From Edaphobacillus lindanitolerans (GTDB lineage: Bacteria; Bacillota; Bacilli; Bacillales_A; Planococcaceae), in assembly GCF_900156305.1 (NCBI RefSeq), contig NZ_FTPL01000005.1, positions 62,001 to 126,000 on the forward strand: DNA of 64,000 bases, read 5' to 3'. Positions within the stretch are counted from its first letter, which is position 1. The number at the start of each line of letters is the position of its first letter. The notes beneath the pieces are model-generated. The model worked only from the letters and a program-made list of their open reading frames with translations, had not been told where the DNA came from and made no database searches. Below, one piece after another: positions 1-8,936 of the stretch. The translations under genes were made by a program, and so were the position numbers.

Positions 1-534
1 CGTATAAAAGGTATTGTCGACAATGAGCAGAAGCCCGTGCTTCCCGGCCAGCTCTCCGTAGGCGCGCAGGTCGATTTCCTGCAGAAGCGGATTGGTCGGG
101 GTTTCGATGAACAAGGCCTTCGTCCCCCCCGTGATCGCCCGCTCGACTTCCGCGGGGGCGTCGAACGGCAGGTAGTCGACGGGGATCCCGTACTGTTTGC
201 GGTAATGTTCGAACAGCCGGTAAGTCCCGCCGTACAGGTCTTCCGGAGCGAGAATGCCGTCTCCGGGCCGGAACAGCGACAGGACCAGGCCGATTGCCGC
301 CATTCCGGAACTACAGGCGAAGGCGGCGTCCCCGCCCTCAATCTCGGCGAACCCTTCTTCGAGAAGGGCACGGGTCGGGTTTTTGCTCCGGGAATAATCA
401 TAGCCTGTGGACTGCCCGAGGCCGGAGTGCTCGTAGGCCGTTGAAAGGTGGATCGGAGGATTCACCGCCCCCGTGCGGGAATCAGTGCGGTTTCCGAGCT
501 GGGCCAGCAAAGTGGAAACTTTTCTCTTGGTCAT
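1..534 (-). CDS. metI: Cystathionine gamma-synthase / O-acetylhomoserine thiolyase (partial)
   Basis: This is the first 178 codons of a PLP-dependent trans-sulfuration enzyme; the C-terminal half lies beyond the window edge. It would make cystathionine or homocysteine from an activated homoserine in methionine synthesis. The visible protein matches the Cys/Met metabolism PLP family: an early TAYEHSGLG stretch, the YSRSKNPT substrate loop, the CSSGMAAI segment, DLYGGTYRLF, and VDNTF near the edge. The ATG at 534 is preferred because the AAAGGGA Shine-Dalgarno is 9 bases away; an ATG at 540 would be too close. Expression should be set by the SAM riboswitch just upstream. metI versus another family member rests on remembered similarity to B. 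subtilis MetI. Confidence 0.85.
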   Translation of the reverse strand, partial: MTKRKVSTLLAQLGNRTDSRTGAVNPPIHLSTAYEHSGLGQSTGYDYSRSKNPTRALLEEGFAEIEGGDAAFACSSGMAAIGLVLSLFRPGDGILAPEDLYGGTYRLFEHYRKQYGIPVDYLPFDAPAEVERAITGGTKALFIETPTNPLLQEIDLRAYGELAGKHGLLLIVDNTFYT

Positions 535-561
535 GTACATCGTCCCTTTCTTTTTTTCAGA

Positions 562-726
562 AAAATAAAAATGGACCCTCAAATAAGAAGAGGGTCCGGC
601 CGGTCGCGGAGTCATCTTCTCATCTTTCGGACCCGAAAATCAGGTCCGCTGGAATTAGCACCTTTGCCGGTTCGGCAGGTTGCTGAGACATCAAAGGGCC
701 AGTCCCTCCGTCTCTCTCGATAAGAA
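562..726 (-). ncRNA. SAM-I (S-box) riboswitch with terminator
   Basis: On the minus strand the leader contains the conserved S-box landmarks in order: CTTATC and GAGAG at the 5' side of P1 (about 725-710), GGAGGGACTGGCCC, then a CAGCAACC segment, GGTGCTAATTCC (about 650), and GATGAGAAG closing P1 (617-625). A terminator hairpin GGACCCTC/GAGGGTCC (573-597) with a U-rich tail follows. It should stop metI transcription when S-adenosylmethionine is plentiful. Confidence 0.95.
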
Positions 727-743
727 ATCCATGATTTAATTGT

Positions 744-774
744 TTGACAACTTTCGATGAACCAACCTTATCAT
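744..774 (+). promoter_or_regulatory. Sigma-A type promoter for the FMN reductase gene
   Basis: TTGACA at 744-749 is followed after 18 bases by TTATCA (768-773), on the strand of the downstream gene. It leaves a leader of about 140 bases before the start codon. Confidence 0.5.
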
Positions 775-815
775 GCTTGGCGAAGATTCACAAGCCTGAT
801 TTTAAAGAATTTTCA

Positions 816-829
816 TGTAAGCGCTGCCA
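816..829 (+). promoter_or_regulatory. cre-like CcpA operator
   Basis: The 14-mer TGTAAGCGCTGCCA fits the catabolite-responsive element consensus TGWAARCGYTWNCW with one mismatch. It lies about 40 bases downstream of the proposed promoter, where CcpA binding would block elongation. Sequence match only. Confidence 0.35.
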
Positions 830-922
830 ACCGCGAAACCTCGGTTTCAAGGCATATTCCGGGAAGAATCGGGCACAATCCTGTATCATAGGACAAGAAA
901 TCTAACAAAAAGGAGTTTCATC

Positions 923-1483
923 ATGACAATCAAAGTAAAAGCGATCATCGGGAGCACGAGCTCCAATTCCTATAATCTGAAAGTCGTTGAATCCATGCGG
1001 AAGCGCTATGCGGACAAGCTCGAAATCACGCCTGTCTTCATCAATGCGCTCGACCCGTTCGCGATCGACATCGAGAACAACCCGACGGCGGACGTGCTCG
1101 ACTTCAAGGCGGATGTTGCAGACTCGGATGCAGTGCTGTTTGCCGTTCCGGAATACAACTTCTCCATCCCGGGCACGTTGAAAAACGCGATTGACTGGAT
1201 GTCGCGCGGCGAACTGGTTCTCCAAGGCAAGCCGACATTCATCGTGGGCGCCTCCATGGGACTGCTCGGATCCGTCCGTGCCCAGCAGCATCTCCGGGAA
1301 ATCCTGTCCAACCCGAACCTCGCTCCGGCACTCCTGCCGCAGAACGAAGTGTACATCGGCGCCGTCCATACGAAACTGGATGAAAACGGACTGCTGAACG
1401 ATGAAGCGACCCTGGCGTTCCTCGACACGGTCGTGGACAACTTCATCAAGTTCTACGAAAAAGAAACGGCTTCGGCCAAGTAA
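923..1483 (+). CDS. NADPH-dependent FMN reductase family protein
   Basis: A 186-residue flavodoxin-fold quinone/FMN reductase of the ChrR/YieF azoreductase type, cytoplasmic. It carries the N-terminal phosphate loop GSTSSNSYN (residues about 10-18), the central PEYNFSIPGTLKNAIDWMSR stretch that contacts FMN (about 78-97), and VGASMGLLGSVRAQ (about 110-123). Length is normal for the family. An AAAAAGGAG site precedes ATG 923. It is monocistronic: a promoter and a cre-like site lie upstream, and a hairpin at 1491-1527 follows. Likely substrates are quinones, azo compounds or flavins; the physiological one cannot be read from sequence. Confidence 0.85.
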   Translation: MTIKVKAIIGSTSSNSYNLKVVESMRKRYADKLEITPVFINALDPFAIDIENNPTADVLDFKADVADSDAVLFAVPEYNFSIPGTLKNAIDWMSRGELVLQGKPTFIVGASMGLLGSVRAQQHLREILSNPNLAPALLPQNEVYIGAVHTKLDENGLLNDEATLAFLDTVVDNFIKFYEKETASAK

Positions 1484-1490
1484 TCTTCCC

Positions 1491-1527
1491 ATCCCGTACT
1501 TCCGGCAACGGAGCGTGCGGGATTTTT
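1491..1527 (+). terminator. Rho-independent terminator after FMN reductase
   Basis: ATCCCG pairs with CGGGAT, with an inner TCCG/CGGA stem, and is followed by TTTTT. It starts 8 bases after the stop codon. Confidence 0.75.
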
Positions 1528-1551
1528 GATTGCCCTCCCCGGGATCCGGGT

Positions 1552-1785
1552 AAAGGAGGTCTAGAAGAGGAAGGGGAGAGCGGAATCGACGACAACAAAA
1601 AGCAGGAAAACCGTCCCGTCAAAGAAGAGGGAAGACATTCGGAAGATCCGGAGAAGCTGGCACTCGGACCGGACGGGGATGACGGGTTCACCGGCATGCC
1701 GGACGCCGGGATGCCTGATCTGGAACCGGAGCAGAGCGGCCGGGGGCAGATGAAGCAGGCGAAAAAAAGCACCGGCGAACAATAA
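1552..1785 (+). pseudogene. Acidic open frame without a usable start codon
   Basis: A frame open to TAA at 1783-1785 encodes a hydrophilic, acidic peptide of about 74 residues (EEEGESGIDDNKKQ ... GPDGDDGFTGMPDAGMPDLEP ... KKSTGEQ). A near-perfect AAAGGAGGT sits at 1552-1560, yet no ATG, GTG or TTG follows at usable distance; the frame there begins CTA GAA GAG GAA. It has the look of a small gene whose start was lost or which uses a rare start. It lies between two terminators. I do not recognise the product. Confidence 0.35.
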
Positions 1786-1806
1786 CCGGTTTTCCGGACA
1801 AATAAA

Positions 1807-1843
1807 GAAGGCGGAGAAAAACAAGATGTTTTTCTCCGCCTTC
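1807..1843. terminator. Bidirectional terminator
   Basis: A perfect 15-bp stem (1807-1821 with 1829-1843; core GGCGGAG/CTCCGCC) with a 7-base loop. It is T-rich on both sides and sits between the converging 1785 frame and the MFS gene. Confidence 0.9.
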
Positions 1844-1853
1844 TATTTTTGAT

Positions 1854-3308
1854 TTATGATCCCGGATGAGCCACTTCGACGCGTTTGACGAACAAACCGA
1901 TGATGAGGCCGATCACGGCAACGACAATCCCGAAAATAAATGCATCCTGGACACCGGATGTAAAGGCAAGCAGCGGGGTTTGCGGATTTGCCAAGTCCGC
2001 TGCAGTGTCCATGTATCTGGCTGTCCCTGCGGACAGGATCGAGATGGCAACGGCCGTCCCGATCGCACCGGAAACTTGCTGGAGTGTATTCATGATCGCC
2101 GTGCCGTCCGGGTACAGCTCACGCGGCAACTGGTTCAGGCCATTGGTCTGCGCCGGCATCATGACCATTGAGAATCCGATCATCATGAGAATATGCATGG
2201 CGATCAAAAACCCTGCCGGCGTATCGACGTCGATGGTCGAGAATCCGATGAGGGAACCGAGCACAATGAACAGTCCGGGAATGACGAGCCATCTCGGGCC
2301 GAACTTGTCGAACAGATTCCCCATGATCGGCGACAGCAATCCGTTTACCACACCGCCCGGCAACAAAAGGAGGCCCGCCGCAAATGTGCCGAGTGCCAGT
2401 GACGTCTGCAAATAGAGCGGGAGCAGGATCATCGAGGAGAGAAGGACCATCATGCAGACAAGCACAAGGACAAGTCCGATCACGAACATCGGATACTTGA
2501 ACGCCCGGAGATTCAGCATCGGCTGCTTCATCCGAGTCTGGCGGATGGTGAAGAGGAGCAGTCCGATGAACCCGGCAGCAATCGATCCGATGACGAGCGG
2601 GTCTCCCCAGCCGCTTTCGCCTGCGTTGCTGAAACCAAACACGATGCCGCCGAATCCGATCGTTGACAGGACAATCGACAGCACGTCAATTTTTGGCTTC
2701 GTCAGCGTCGAGACATTCTGCATATAGACCATCCCGAATACAAAGGCTGCCACCAAGACCGGTAGGGAAATCCAGAAAATCCAGTGCCAGGTGAGGTTGT
2801 TCAGGATGAGTCCGGACAAAGTCGGCCCGACGGCGGGCGCGAAGGAGATGACGAGTCCCATCAATCCCATGATGCGTCCCCGCTTGTACGGCGGGACGAT
2901 CAGCAGGATCGTGTTGAACATGAGCGGCAGCATGAGTGCGGTACCGATCGCCTGGATCACGCGTGCAGCCATGAGGAATGCGAATGAAGGGGCGATCGCC
3001 GCAATGAGCGTGCCTATTATAGAAAAAACAAGTGAAGTGCCAAACAATTGTCGCGTTGTAAACCATTGAAGAATGAGTCCCGACACGGGTACGAGAATGC
3101 CGAGCGTGAGCAAATAGCCGGTGGTCAGCCATTGGACGGTCGTCTCATGGACACCAAAGTCCCTGATCAACGTACCGAGTGCCATGTTCAATGCGGTTTC
3201 GCTGAACAAACCGATGAATCCGGCGATCAAAAAAGAGGTGATGATCGGGACCACCCGATACTGCTCGGTGCTGTCTATCTGTTGTTCCGGTTGCGTTTTG
3301 CTGTTCAT
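1854..3308 (-). CDS. MFS drug exporter, DHA2 (EmrB/QacA) family
   Basis: A 484-residue polytopic membrane protein with about 14 hydrophobic segments, the DHA2 layout. The segment RVIQAIGTALMLPL in TM4 and the antiporter motif C stretch APAVGPTLSG in TM5 mark it as a proton-coupled drug exporter. The start chosen is ATG 3308, preceded by GGAGGTTACT; the frame is open to 3374 but that start lacks a binding site. A good -10 (TATAAT, 3398-3403 on the minus strand) and an inverted repeat TTCGA-N5-TCGAA at 3450-3464 lie upstream and might be an operator. No regulator gene is adjacent. The substrate is unknown. Confidence 0.85.
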   Translation of the reverse strand: MNSKTQPEQQIDSTEQYRVVPIITSFLIAGFIGLFSETALNMALGTLIRDFGVHETTVQWLTTGYLLTLGILVPVSGLILQWFTTRQLFGTSLVFSIIGTLIAAIAPSFAFLMAARVIQAIGTALMLPLMFNTILLIVPPYKRGRIMGLMGLVISFAPAVGPTLSGLILNNLTWHWIFWISLPVLVAAFVFGMVYMQNVSTLTKPKIDVLSIVLSTIGFGGIVFGFSNAGESGWGDPLVIGSIAAGFIGLLLFTIRQTRMKQPMLNLRAFKYPMFVIGLVLVLVCMMVLLSSMILLPLYLQTSLALGTFAAGLLLLPGGVVNGLLSPIMGNLFDKFGPRWLVIPGLFIVLGSLIGFSTIDVDTPAGFLIAMHILMMIGFSMVMMPAQTNGLNQLPRELYPDGTAIMNTLQQVSGAIGTAVAISILSAGTARYMDTAADLANPQTPLLAFTSGVQDAFIFGIVVAVIGLIIGLFVKRVEVAHPGS

Positions 3309-3560
3309 AGTAACCTCCGTCTGTTGTATGGGCGACAGCCATCGGACGCCTTCATTTTGAAGTGAAGTATTCACGTAAGAGGCATCCTGTCTACGTCATT
3401 ATACGGAATGGCATCGGTTTTTCTAATGAAACGCAAAAAGATTGTTTTGTTCGACTAATTCGAATAGGGGTCGGGGTGTCCTCCGATTCCATTCGGAAAA
3501 ATGACCGGTGAGGATGCGGGGGGAATCCGGCATCCGGAACATAGTTTTCAGAAAATATGG

Positions 3561-3590
3561 TTGTAATTTACACGGGGAGGCTGATAAAAT
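3561..3590 (+). promoter_or_regulatory. Putative promoter of the CstA-family gene
   Basis: TTGTAA (3561-3566), an 18-base spacer and TAAAAT (3585-3590), 30 bases before the start codon. Confidence 0.4.
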
Positions 3591-3619
3591 CTGAAATAAA
3601 GAAAAATGGAGGTGGGGGA

Positions 3620-5077
3620 ATGATTACGTTTCTGCTCAGCATTCTGCTTTTGATCGTCGGGTACTTCACATACGGCAAGTACGTGGAGAAAGTGTTCGGT
3701 CCCAAAAACAATCGGCCGACGCCCGCGTATGTAAACGGGGACGGCGTCGACTACGTTCCGATGTCGACACCTAAAAATTCAATGATCCAGCTGCTCAACA
3801 TTGCGGGGACGGGTCCGGTGTTCGGCCCGATCGCCGGGGCCCTCTACGGCCCTGTCGCCTTTATCTGGATCGTCGTCGGATGCATCTTCGCCGGTGCGGT
3901 CCATGATTATCTGACGGGCATGATCTCAATCCGGAACAAGGGCGCCCACCTGCCGGAACTTGCGGCGAAGTTCCTAGGGAATTTCATGAAGCATGTTGTA
4001 AACGTTTTCGCCCTGCTGTTGCTGCTCCTGGTCGGCACGGTGTTCGTCACGTCGCCGGCCATGCTGATCAATACGCTTGTTGACGGCAAAGTGGCGCTCG
4101 GCGTTATTGTCGGCATCATTTTCCTCTACTATATTCTCGCTACGCTTCTGCCGGTCGACAAGATCATCGGAAGGCTTTATCCGTGGTTCGGCGCGCTCCT
4201 GGTCGTCTCGGCGGCAGGCGTCGGGATCCGGCTGGTCATGACGGGTGCACCGATCCCTGAACTTTCATTCACCAACATGCATCCGGGCAACCTGCCGATT
4301 TTCCCGCTGATCTTCTTTACGATCACTTGCGGGGCCCTGTCGGGGTTCCATGCCACACAGACTCCGATCATTTCGCGCACGACCAAAAAGGAGAATGAAG
4401 GGCGCAAAATCTTCTACGGCATGATGATCGCCGAGGGGGTCATCGCCATGATCTGGGCAGCGGCCTCGATGAGCCTGTTCGGAGGCTACGGCGGGTTGAA
4501 TGAACTGATCGCAGCCGGAGGGCCTGCCGCCGTCGTCAGCGAAGTGTCGACCCTGATGCTCGGCGCATTCGGCGGGACCCTCGCAGTCCTGGGTGTGATC
4601 GTTCTTCCGATCACTTCGGGAGACACGGCTTTCCGCGCGGCCCGGATGATCATCGCCGATTACTTCCGCCTCGGGCAGGCGAAGCTGCTGAGCCGTCTCT
4701 GGATCGCCGTGCCGCTGTTCGTCTTTTCCTATGTCCTGACGAAAATAGACTTCAACCTTCTGTGGCGCTATTTCTCATGGGCCAACGGCGTGACGGCGGT
4801 CATCGCACTCTGGGTCGGGGCGATGTATCTGTTCCTGCAGCACAAGAACCACTGGATCGCAACGGTGCCGGCCATCTTCATGACATCGATGGTGTTCGTG
4901 TATATCCTGTACGAACCGACGATGGGCTTTGGCATCGAGTTGTCCTATTCCTATATCGGCGGTGCCATCGCATCCCTCTTCATCACGGCGTCGTTCTTCA
5001 TCTCGGCGCACAAGAAGCGCGGCACGGACTTCCTGCTCGATGAAGATGTCACAGCCTTCAAGGGTGTATCCCTCTGA
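3620..5077 (+). CDS. cstA: CstA-family carbon starvation carrier
   Basis: A 485-residue multi-spanning membrane protein of the carbon starvation protein A family, whose members import peptides or pyruvate during starvation. Recognisable segments are YFTYGKYVEKVFG near the N-terminus, GTGPVFGPIAGALYGP (about 65-80), GAVHDYLTGMISIRNKG, and the central HATQTPIISRTTKKE loop. It is the short form, lacking the long C-terminal extension of E. coli CstA. ATG 3620 is chosen over the upstream frame (3557) because GGAGGTGGGGGA directly precedes it. Monocistronic, with a terminator at 5083. The exact substrate is not visible. Confidence 0.85.
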   Translation: MITFLLSILLLIVGYFTYGKYVEKVFGPKNNRPTPAYVNGDGVDYVPMSTPKNSMIQLLNIAGTGPVFGPIAGALYGPVAFIWIVVGCIFAGAVHDYLTGMISIRNKGAHLPELAAKFLGNFMKHVVNVFALLLLLLVGTVFVTSPAMLINTLVDGKVALGVIVGIIFLYYILATLLPVDKIIGRLYPWFGALLVVSAAGVGIRLVMTGAPIPELSFTNMHPGNLPIFPLIFFTITCGALSGFHATQTPIISRTTKKENEGRKIFYGMMIAEGVIAMIWAAASMSLFGGYGGLNELIAAGGPAAVVSEVSTLMLGAFGGTLAVLGVIVLPITSGDTAFRAARMIIADYFRLGQAKLLSRLWIAVPLFVFSYVLTKIDFNLLWRYFSWANGVTAVIALWVGAMYLFLQHKNHWIATVPAIFMTSMVFVYILYEPTMGFGIELSYSYIGGAIASLFITASFFISAHKKRGTDFLLDEDVTAFKGVSL

Positions 5078-5082
5078 CTTGA

Positions 5083-5126
5083 AACCGGCACGGACAGCGG
5101 AACATTCGCTGACGTGCCGGTTTTTG
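5083..5126 (+). terminator. Terminator after cstA
   Basis: AACCGGCACG pairs with CGTGCCGGTT, with an inner CAGCG/CGCTG stem, and ends in TTTTT. Confidence 0.85.
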
Positions 5127-5493
5127 ATTTGGAAAATTCGTCTTCAGTCTGAAGACCGGGGAAAAGCGGGAGACTCCCTGCGGAATGCGGGATATTGCGC
5201 CCGGCCATCCAGCCCGCATTGATTGAAGCAAACGATTCTCGGACCAATCTGCCTGCGCCCGTCCCGCTTCTATCGCCGGGCGCGGGCAATGAGACCCGGG
5301 TGCAGGCGAATGACCTTTCCGTCCCTGATGAATCCGCACAGTGGAGCGCGCTGCCCGCTGTGCGGATTTCTCTTTTGGGAGAAATCAGGGCGAAAGAACC
5401 GGCGGGCATTGGAAGATTCGCCCGTACATAAACGGAACGATTGAATAGATTGATAAAGCAAGACCAAAAACGAACTGAAAGGAGGTGATAGAC
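5127..5493. other. Intergenic stretch with hairpins only
   Basis: No gene was found. A second terminator-like hairpin lies at 5331-5368 (AATCCGCACAG/CTGTGCGGATT, then TTTCTCTTTT), and a weaker GGGCGAA/TTCGCCC repeat at about 5388-5426. The downstream promoter was not resolved. Confidence 0.5.
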
Positions 5494-6198
5494 TTGAACA
5501 ACGCAGATTTGATGAAGCACATCCAGCAGGAAATGCCGGAAATGCTGCAAAATCTCGATGCCCAAATCTCCAAAGCACGTCAGGAGGGGAAACATGACGA
5601 GGCCCGCGGTCTCCTGATGATCCGGACACGACTCGCCCAGACCGATACCGATTTGATCGACCGGCTCGTGTTTGACCTCGCCACGATCACGCTGCCGGAG
5701 AGATCGATTGTCGATCCGGATCAGATCCCGGGGGCGGCTGTGCTCAATAACGATGCCTCCGACCTGGAATGCTGCCTCGTGGACGATACCGATCCGACGC
5801 CTCCGTACGATCCATGCGGCTGCGGGCACAAGCACGGGCACAAGCACGGGCACAAGCATAAGAACGGCGCCGGCACAGACCCCGAAGCCGACGTCCGTGT
5901 CTCCGGAGAGATCAACTGGTACTTCAACTTCAGTCTCGACACGACTCTCAATAATCCATGGCAGACCTGCGAAGATGTCAACACCCTTCCGTTCTCGCTT
6001 TCGGGTTCGACCTGTGTCGGACAGACGCTGTGTGAAGACGTTGACCCGGATACATTCACTTGTCCGGACTTCTGTGACGTCATCTCCGTGGCCATCCGAT
6101 GCAAAGTATGTCCGACTGCGCAGCTCTTCGTAGAAAACAAGCTGATCGTCGCTTATCTGATCATCCATGTCCTGCCCGAATGCGATGATGACGTGTGA
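5494..6198 (+). CDS. Uncharacterised Cys/His-rich protein
   Basis: 234 residues that I do not recognise. The N-terminal third is helical and charged. Around residue 105 a CGCGHKHGHKHGHKHKN stretch offers clustered Cys and His, suggestive of metal binding. The C-terminal half holds at least nine more cysteines in CEDV, CVGQ, CPDFCD, CKVCP and PEC contexts, and looks beta-rich with a final hydrophobic VAYLIIHVLP segment. There is no signal peptide. TTG 5494 is chosen because AAAGGAGGTGAT stands at correct spacing; a GTG at 5485 overlaps that site. Composition recalls spore-coat or exosporium proteins of Bacilli, but no homology is claimed. Monocistronic between terminators. Confidence 0.65.
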   Translation: MNNADLMKHIQQEMPEMLQNLDAQISKARQEGKHDEARGLLMIRTRLAQTDTDLIDRLVFDLATITLPERSIVDPDQIPGAAVLNNDASDLECCLVDDTDPTPPYDPCGCGHKHGHKHGHKHKNGAGTDPEADVRVSGEINWYFNFSLDTTLNNPWQTCEDVNTLPFSLSGSTCVGQTLCEDVDPDTFTCPDFCDVISVAIRCKVCPTAQLFVENKLIVAYLIIHVLPECDDDV

Positions 6199-6233
6199 CT
6201 GAGTTCATCCTCCATCCGGTGAGCCGCTAAAGC

Positions 6234-6270
6234 GGGCCGTCCAGATCATCCTGGACGGCCCATTTCTTTT
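6234..6270 (+). terminator. Terminator
   Basis: An 11-bp stem GGGCCGTCCAG/CTGGACGGCCC with a 6-base loop and a T-rich tail. Confidence 0.9.
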
Positions 6271-6414
6271 TATCCGGGATGATGAACCGGCGGTGCACGG
6301 GCCGGGATGCCGGGATCCATGGTTGTCCCCGTGCTGGACGGGGTATGTGGAGGACAGGGGACGTGATGGATGGTGTATACTAATCGAAAACACGTTTCGG
6401 AAGAAGGGATTTTC

Positions 6415-7899
6415 ATGTCGACGAACTACGCAGATGACAGCCTGATGCTCCATACCGATCTGTATCAGATCAACATGGCCGAGTCCTACTGGGCAGATGG
6501 CATCCATGAGCGGAAGGCGGTGTTTGATCTGTATTTCCGCAAACTGCCGTTCGGGAACGGATATGCAATCTATGCGGGACTGGAGCGGGCGCTCGCATAC
6601 TTGAATGACTTCCGGTTTACGGAAAGCGACATCGGCTATCTGCGGGATGAACTGGGTTACAGGGAGGACTTCCTGGCCTATCTGGCGGACCTCCGGTTCA
6701 CGGGGGATGTGTACTCGATGGCGGAAGGAGAGGTCGTGTTCGGGAACGAACCGCTCATCCGTGTGGAGGCGCCGCTCATCCAGGCCCAGCTCATCGAGAC
6801 GGCGCTCCTGAACATCATCAACTACCAGACGCTCATCGCGACGAAGGCGAGCCGGATCAAGCAGGTCGTCAAAGGCGACGTCGTCATGGAGTTCGGTTCG
6901 CGCCGTGCACAGGAACTGGACGCGGCGATCTGGGGTGCAAGGGCGTCGGTCATCGGCGGCGTCGAGGCGACGAGCAACGTCCGGGCCGGGAAGCTGTTCG
7001 GCATCCCGGTTGCCGGCACCCATGCCCATTCGATGGTCCAGGCGTATGAAAGCGAGTATGAAGCGTTCCACGCCTATGCCCGGCGGCACAAGGACTGCGT
7101 GTTCCTCGTCGATACGTACGACACGCTGAAGATCGGCGTGCCGACCGCCATCCGGGTGGCAAAGGAACTCGGGGACAAGATCAACTTCCTCGGCATCCGC
7201 CTGGACAGCGGGGACATCGCCTATCTGTCCAAGGAATCACGGCGGATGCTCGACGAGGCCGGATTCCCGGAAGCGAAGATCATCGTCTCGAATGATCTGG
7301 ACGAGTACACCATCATGAACCTGCACCTCCAGGGGGCCAAGGTCGACCAGTGGGGCATCGGCACGAAGCTCATCACCGCGTATGACCAGCCCGCACTCGG
7401 AGCGGTCTATAAGCTTGTATCCGTGGAAAATTCCAGGGGTGAGATGGAAGACCGGATCAAGATCTCCTCGAGCGCCGAGAAGGTCACGACACCGGGCGTC
7501 AAGAAGGTCTACCGGATCATCGACCGTGAAAACGGCAAATCCGAAGGGGACTACATCACGCTCGCCGATGAAGAGCCTGAAAAGGAGCAGCGGCTCAAAC
7601 TGTTCCACCCGGTCCATACGTTCATCTCCAAATTCGTCACAAACTTTGACGCCGTCAATCTGCACACGCAGGTTGTCCGGGACGGGGAGCTCGTCTATGA
7701 ACTGCCGACACTCGATGAGATCGTCGAATTTTCCCATGCCCGGCTCGACCTGTTCTGGGACGAGTATAAACGCTCGCTCAACCCGGAAGAATATCCGGTC
7801 GACCTGAGCCAGAAGTGCTGGGACAACAAGATGCGCAACATCCACGAAGTGCGTGAGCGCATCCATGACTTTGAACTTCATGAGAAGGAAGCGGAATAA
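6415..7899 (+). CDS. pncB: Nicotinate phosphoribosyltransferase
   Basis: 494 residues. It joins nicotinate and PRPP into nicotinate mononucleotide, the entry step of the Preiss-Handler NAD salvage route. Family marks: LMLHTDLYQINMAESYW at the N-terminus, EFGSRRAQ (about residue 162), VAGTHAHSMVQAY (about 200-212), and LDSGDIAYLSK. ATG 6415, preceded by GAAGGGA, gives the usual length; the open frame reaches back to 6370 but there it overlaps a TATACT -10-like box. nadE follows after 59 bases, and the pair makes NAD from nicotinate together with an adenylyltransferase encoded elsewhere. Confidence 0.95.
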   Translation: MSTNYADDSLMLHTDLYQINMAESYWADGIHERKAVFDLYFRKLPFGNGYAIYAGLERALAYLNDFRFTESDIGYLRDELGYREDFLAYLADLRFTGDVYSMAEGEVVFGNEPLIRVEAPLIQAQLIETALLNIINYQTLIATKASRIKQVVKGDVVMEFGSRRAQELDAAIWGARASVIGGVEATSNVRAGKLFGIPVAGTHAHSMVQAYESEYEAFHAYARRHKDCVFLVDTYDTLKIGVPTAIRVAKELGDKINFLGIRLDSGDIAYLSKESRRMLDEAGFPEAKIIVSNDLDEYTIMNLHLQGAKVDQWGIGTKLITAYDQPALGAVYKLVSVENSRGEMEDRIKISSSAEKVTTPGVKKVYRIIDRENGKSEGDYITLADEEPEKEQRLKLFHPVHTFISKFVTNFDAVNLHTQVVRDGELVYELPTLDEIVEFSHARLDLFWDEYKRSLNPEEYPVDLSQKCWDNKMRNIHEVRERIHDFELHEKEAE

Positions 7900-7958
7900 A
7901 TCCGCCCGGTCCGGTTTGGTGCGGACCGTGAACAATGAACATGGAGGAGGAACCGCTG

Positions 7959-8786
7959 ATGACTTTGCAGCAGGAGATCATAAGTGAACTGAAAGTGAAA
8001 CCGGAAATCGATCCGGCTCAGGAGATCCGGGTATCGGTCGACTTCCTGAAAGCGTATGCCCGCCGGCATCCGTTCCTTGAAGGCTTCGTGCTCGGAATCT
8101 CAGGCGGGCAGGATTCGACGCTTGCCGGGAAGCTGGCCCAGCTTGCAGTGGATGAGCTGAACGGCGAAGACGGGGGAGACCGGTACAAGTTCCACGCCGT
8201 CCGCCTGCCGTACGGCATCCAGTTCGACGAGTCGGACGTCGATGACGCCATCGAATTCATCTCGCCTTCCGTCACGTACCGGGTGAACATCAAACCGGCG
8301 GTCGATGCGAGCGTGGCCTCGCTGTCGGAAGCGGGCGTCACCCTGACCGACTATGTAAAAGGCAACGAAAAGGCACGCGAGCGCATGAAGGTCCAGTACT
8401 CGATCGCCGCCATGAAGAATGCGGTCGTGCTCGGCACCGACCAGGCGGCTGAGGCGCTCACGGGCTTCTATACGAAATTCGGGGACGGCGGTGCGGACCT
8501 CATGCCGCTTTTCCGGCTGAACAAGCGTCAGGGCAAAGCGCTGCTGAGAGAACTCGGCTGCCCGGAGCACCTGTACACGAAAGTGCCGACCGCCGATCTG
8601 GAAGAAGACAAGCCTGCCCTTCCGGATGAAGTGGCCCTCGGGGTTACGTATGACCAGGTCGATGACTTCCTTGAAGGCAGGGAAATCCCGGAAGAACCAC
8701 GCAAAAAACTCGAGGACCTCTACATGAGATCACGCCATAAAAGACATCTGCCGATCACGGTGTTCGACAACTTCTGGAAAGAATGA
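7959..8786 (+). CDS. nadE: Ammonia-dependent NAD synthetase
   Basis: 275 residues, close to B. subtilis NadE (272). It amidates nicotinic acid adenine dinucleotide to NAD using ATP and ammonia. The N-type ATP pyrophosphatase P-loop ISGGQDST is at about residue 46-53. Further marks are [25 protein letters not shown] and [14 protein letters not shown] 7959 follows GGAGGAGGA with 7 bases between; the frame is open to 7935 but without a binding site. No glutaminase domain is present, so this is the ammonia-dependent form. Second gene of the pncB-nadE pair, followed by a terminator. Confidence 0.96.
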   Translation: MTLQQEIISELKVKPEIDPAQEIRVSVDFLKAYARRHPFLEGFVLGISGGQDSTLAGKLAQLAVDELNGEDGGDRYKFHAVRLPYGIQFDESDVDDAIEFISPSVTYRVNIKPAVDASVASLSEAGVTLTDYVKGNEKARERMKVQYSIAAMKNAVVLGTDQAAEALTGFYTKFGDGGADLMPLFRLNKRQGKALLRELGCPEHLYTKVPTADLEEDKPALPDEVALGVTYDQVDDFLEGREIPEEPRKKLEDLYMRSRHKRHLPITVFDNFWKE

Positions 8787-8802
8787 AGCAGATGGAGAAG
8801 CG

Positions 8803-8833
8803 CCCGCTGCCCATGGAGGGCAGCGGGTTTTTT
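8803..8833 (+). terminator. Terminator after nadE
   Basis: A perfect 10-bp stem CCCGCTGCCC/GGGCAGCGGG and a run of T. Confidence 0.95.
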
Positions 8834-8842
8834 GATCCCCGA

Positions 8843-8872
8843 TTGACCGGCTGCCTCTCCTTCCTTTAGACT
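8843..8872 (+). promoter_or_regulatory. Putative promoter of the moxR operon
   Basis: TTGACC (8843-8848), 18 bases, TAGACT (8867-8872). A second AT-rich box, TATACT/TATAAA, follows at about 8879-8888 and may be the real -10. Confidence 0.4.
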
Positions 8873-8936
8873 AGATCTATACTATAAATTTTCCAAATAG
8901 GACGGCCGCGAACCGGCAGGAAGACAGGTGGACCCG

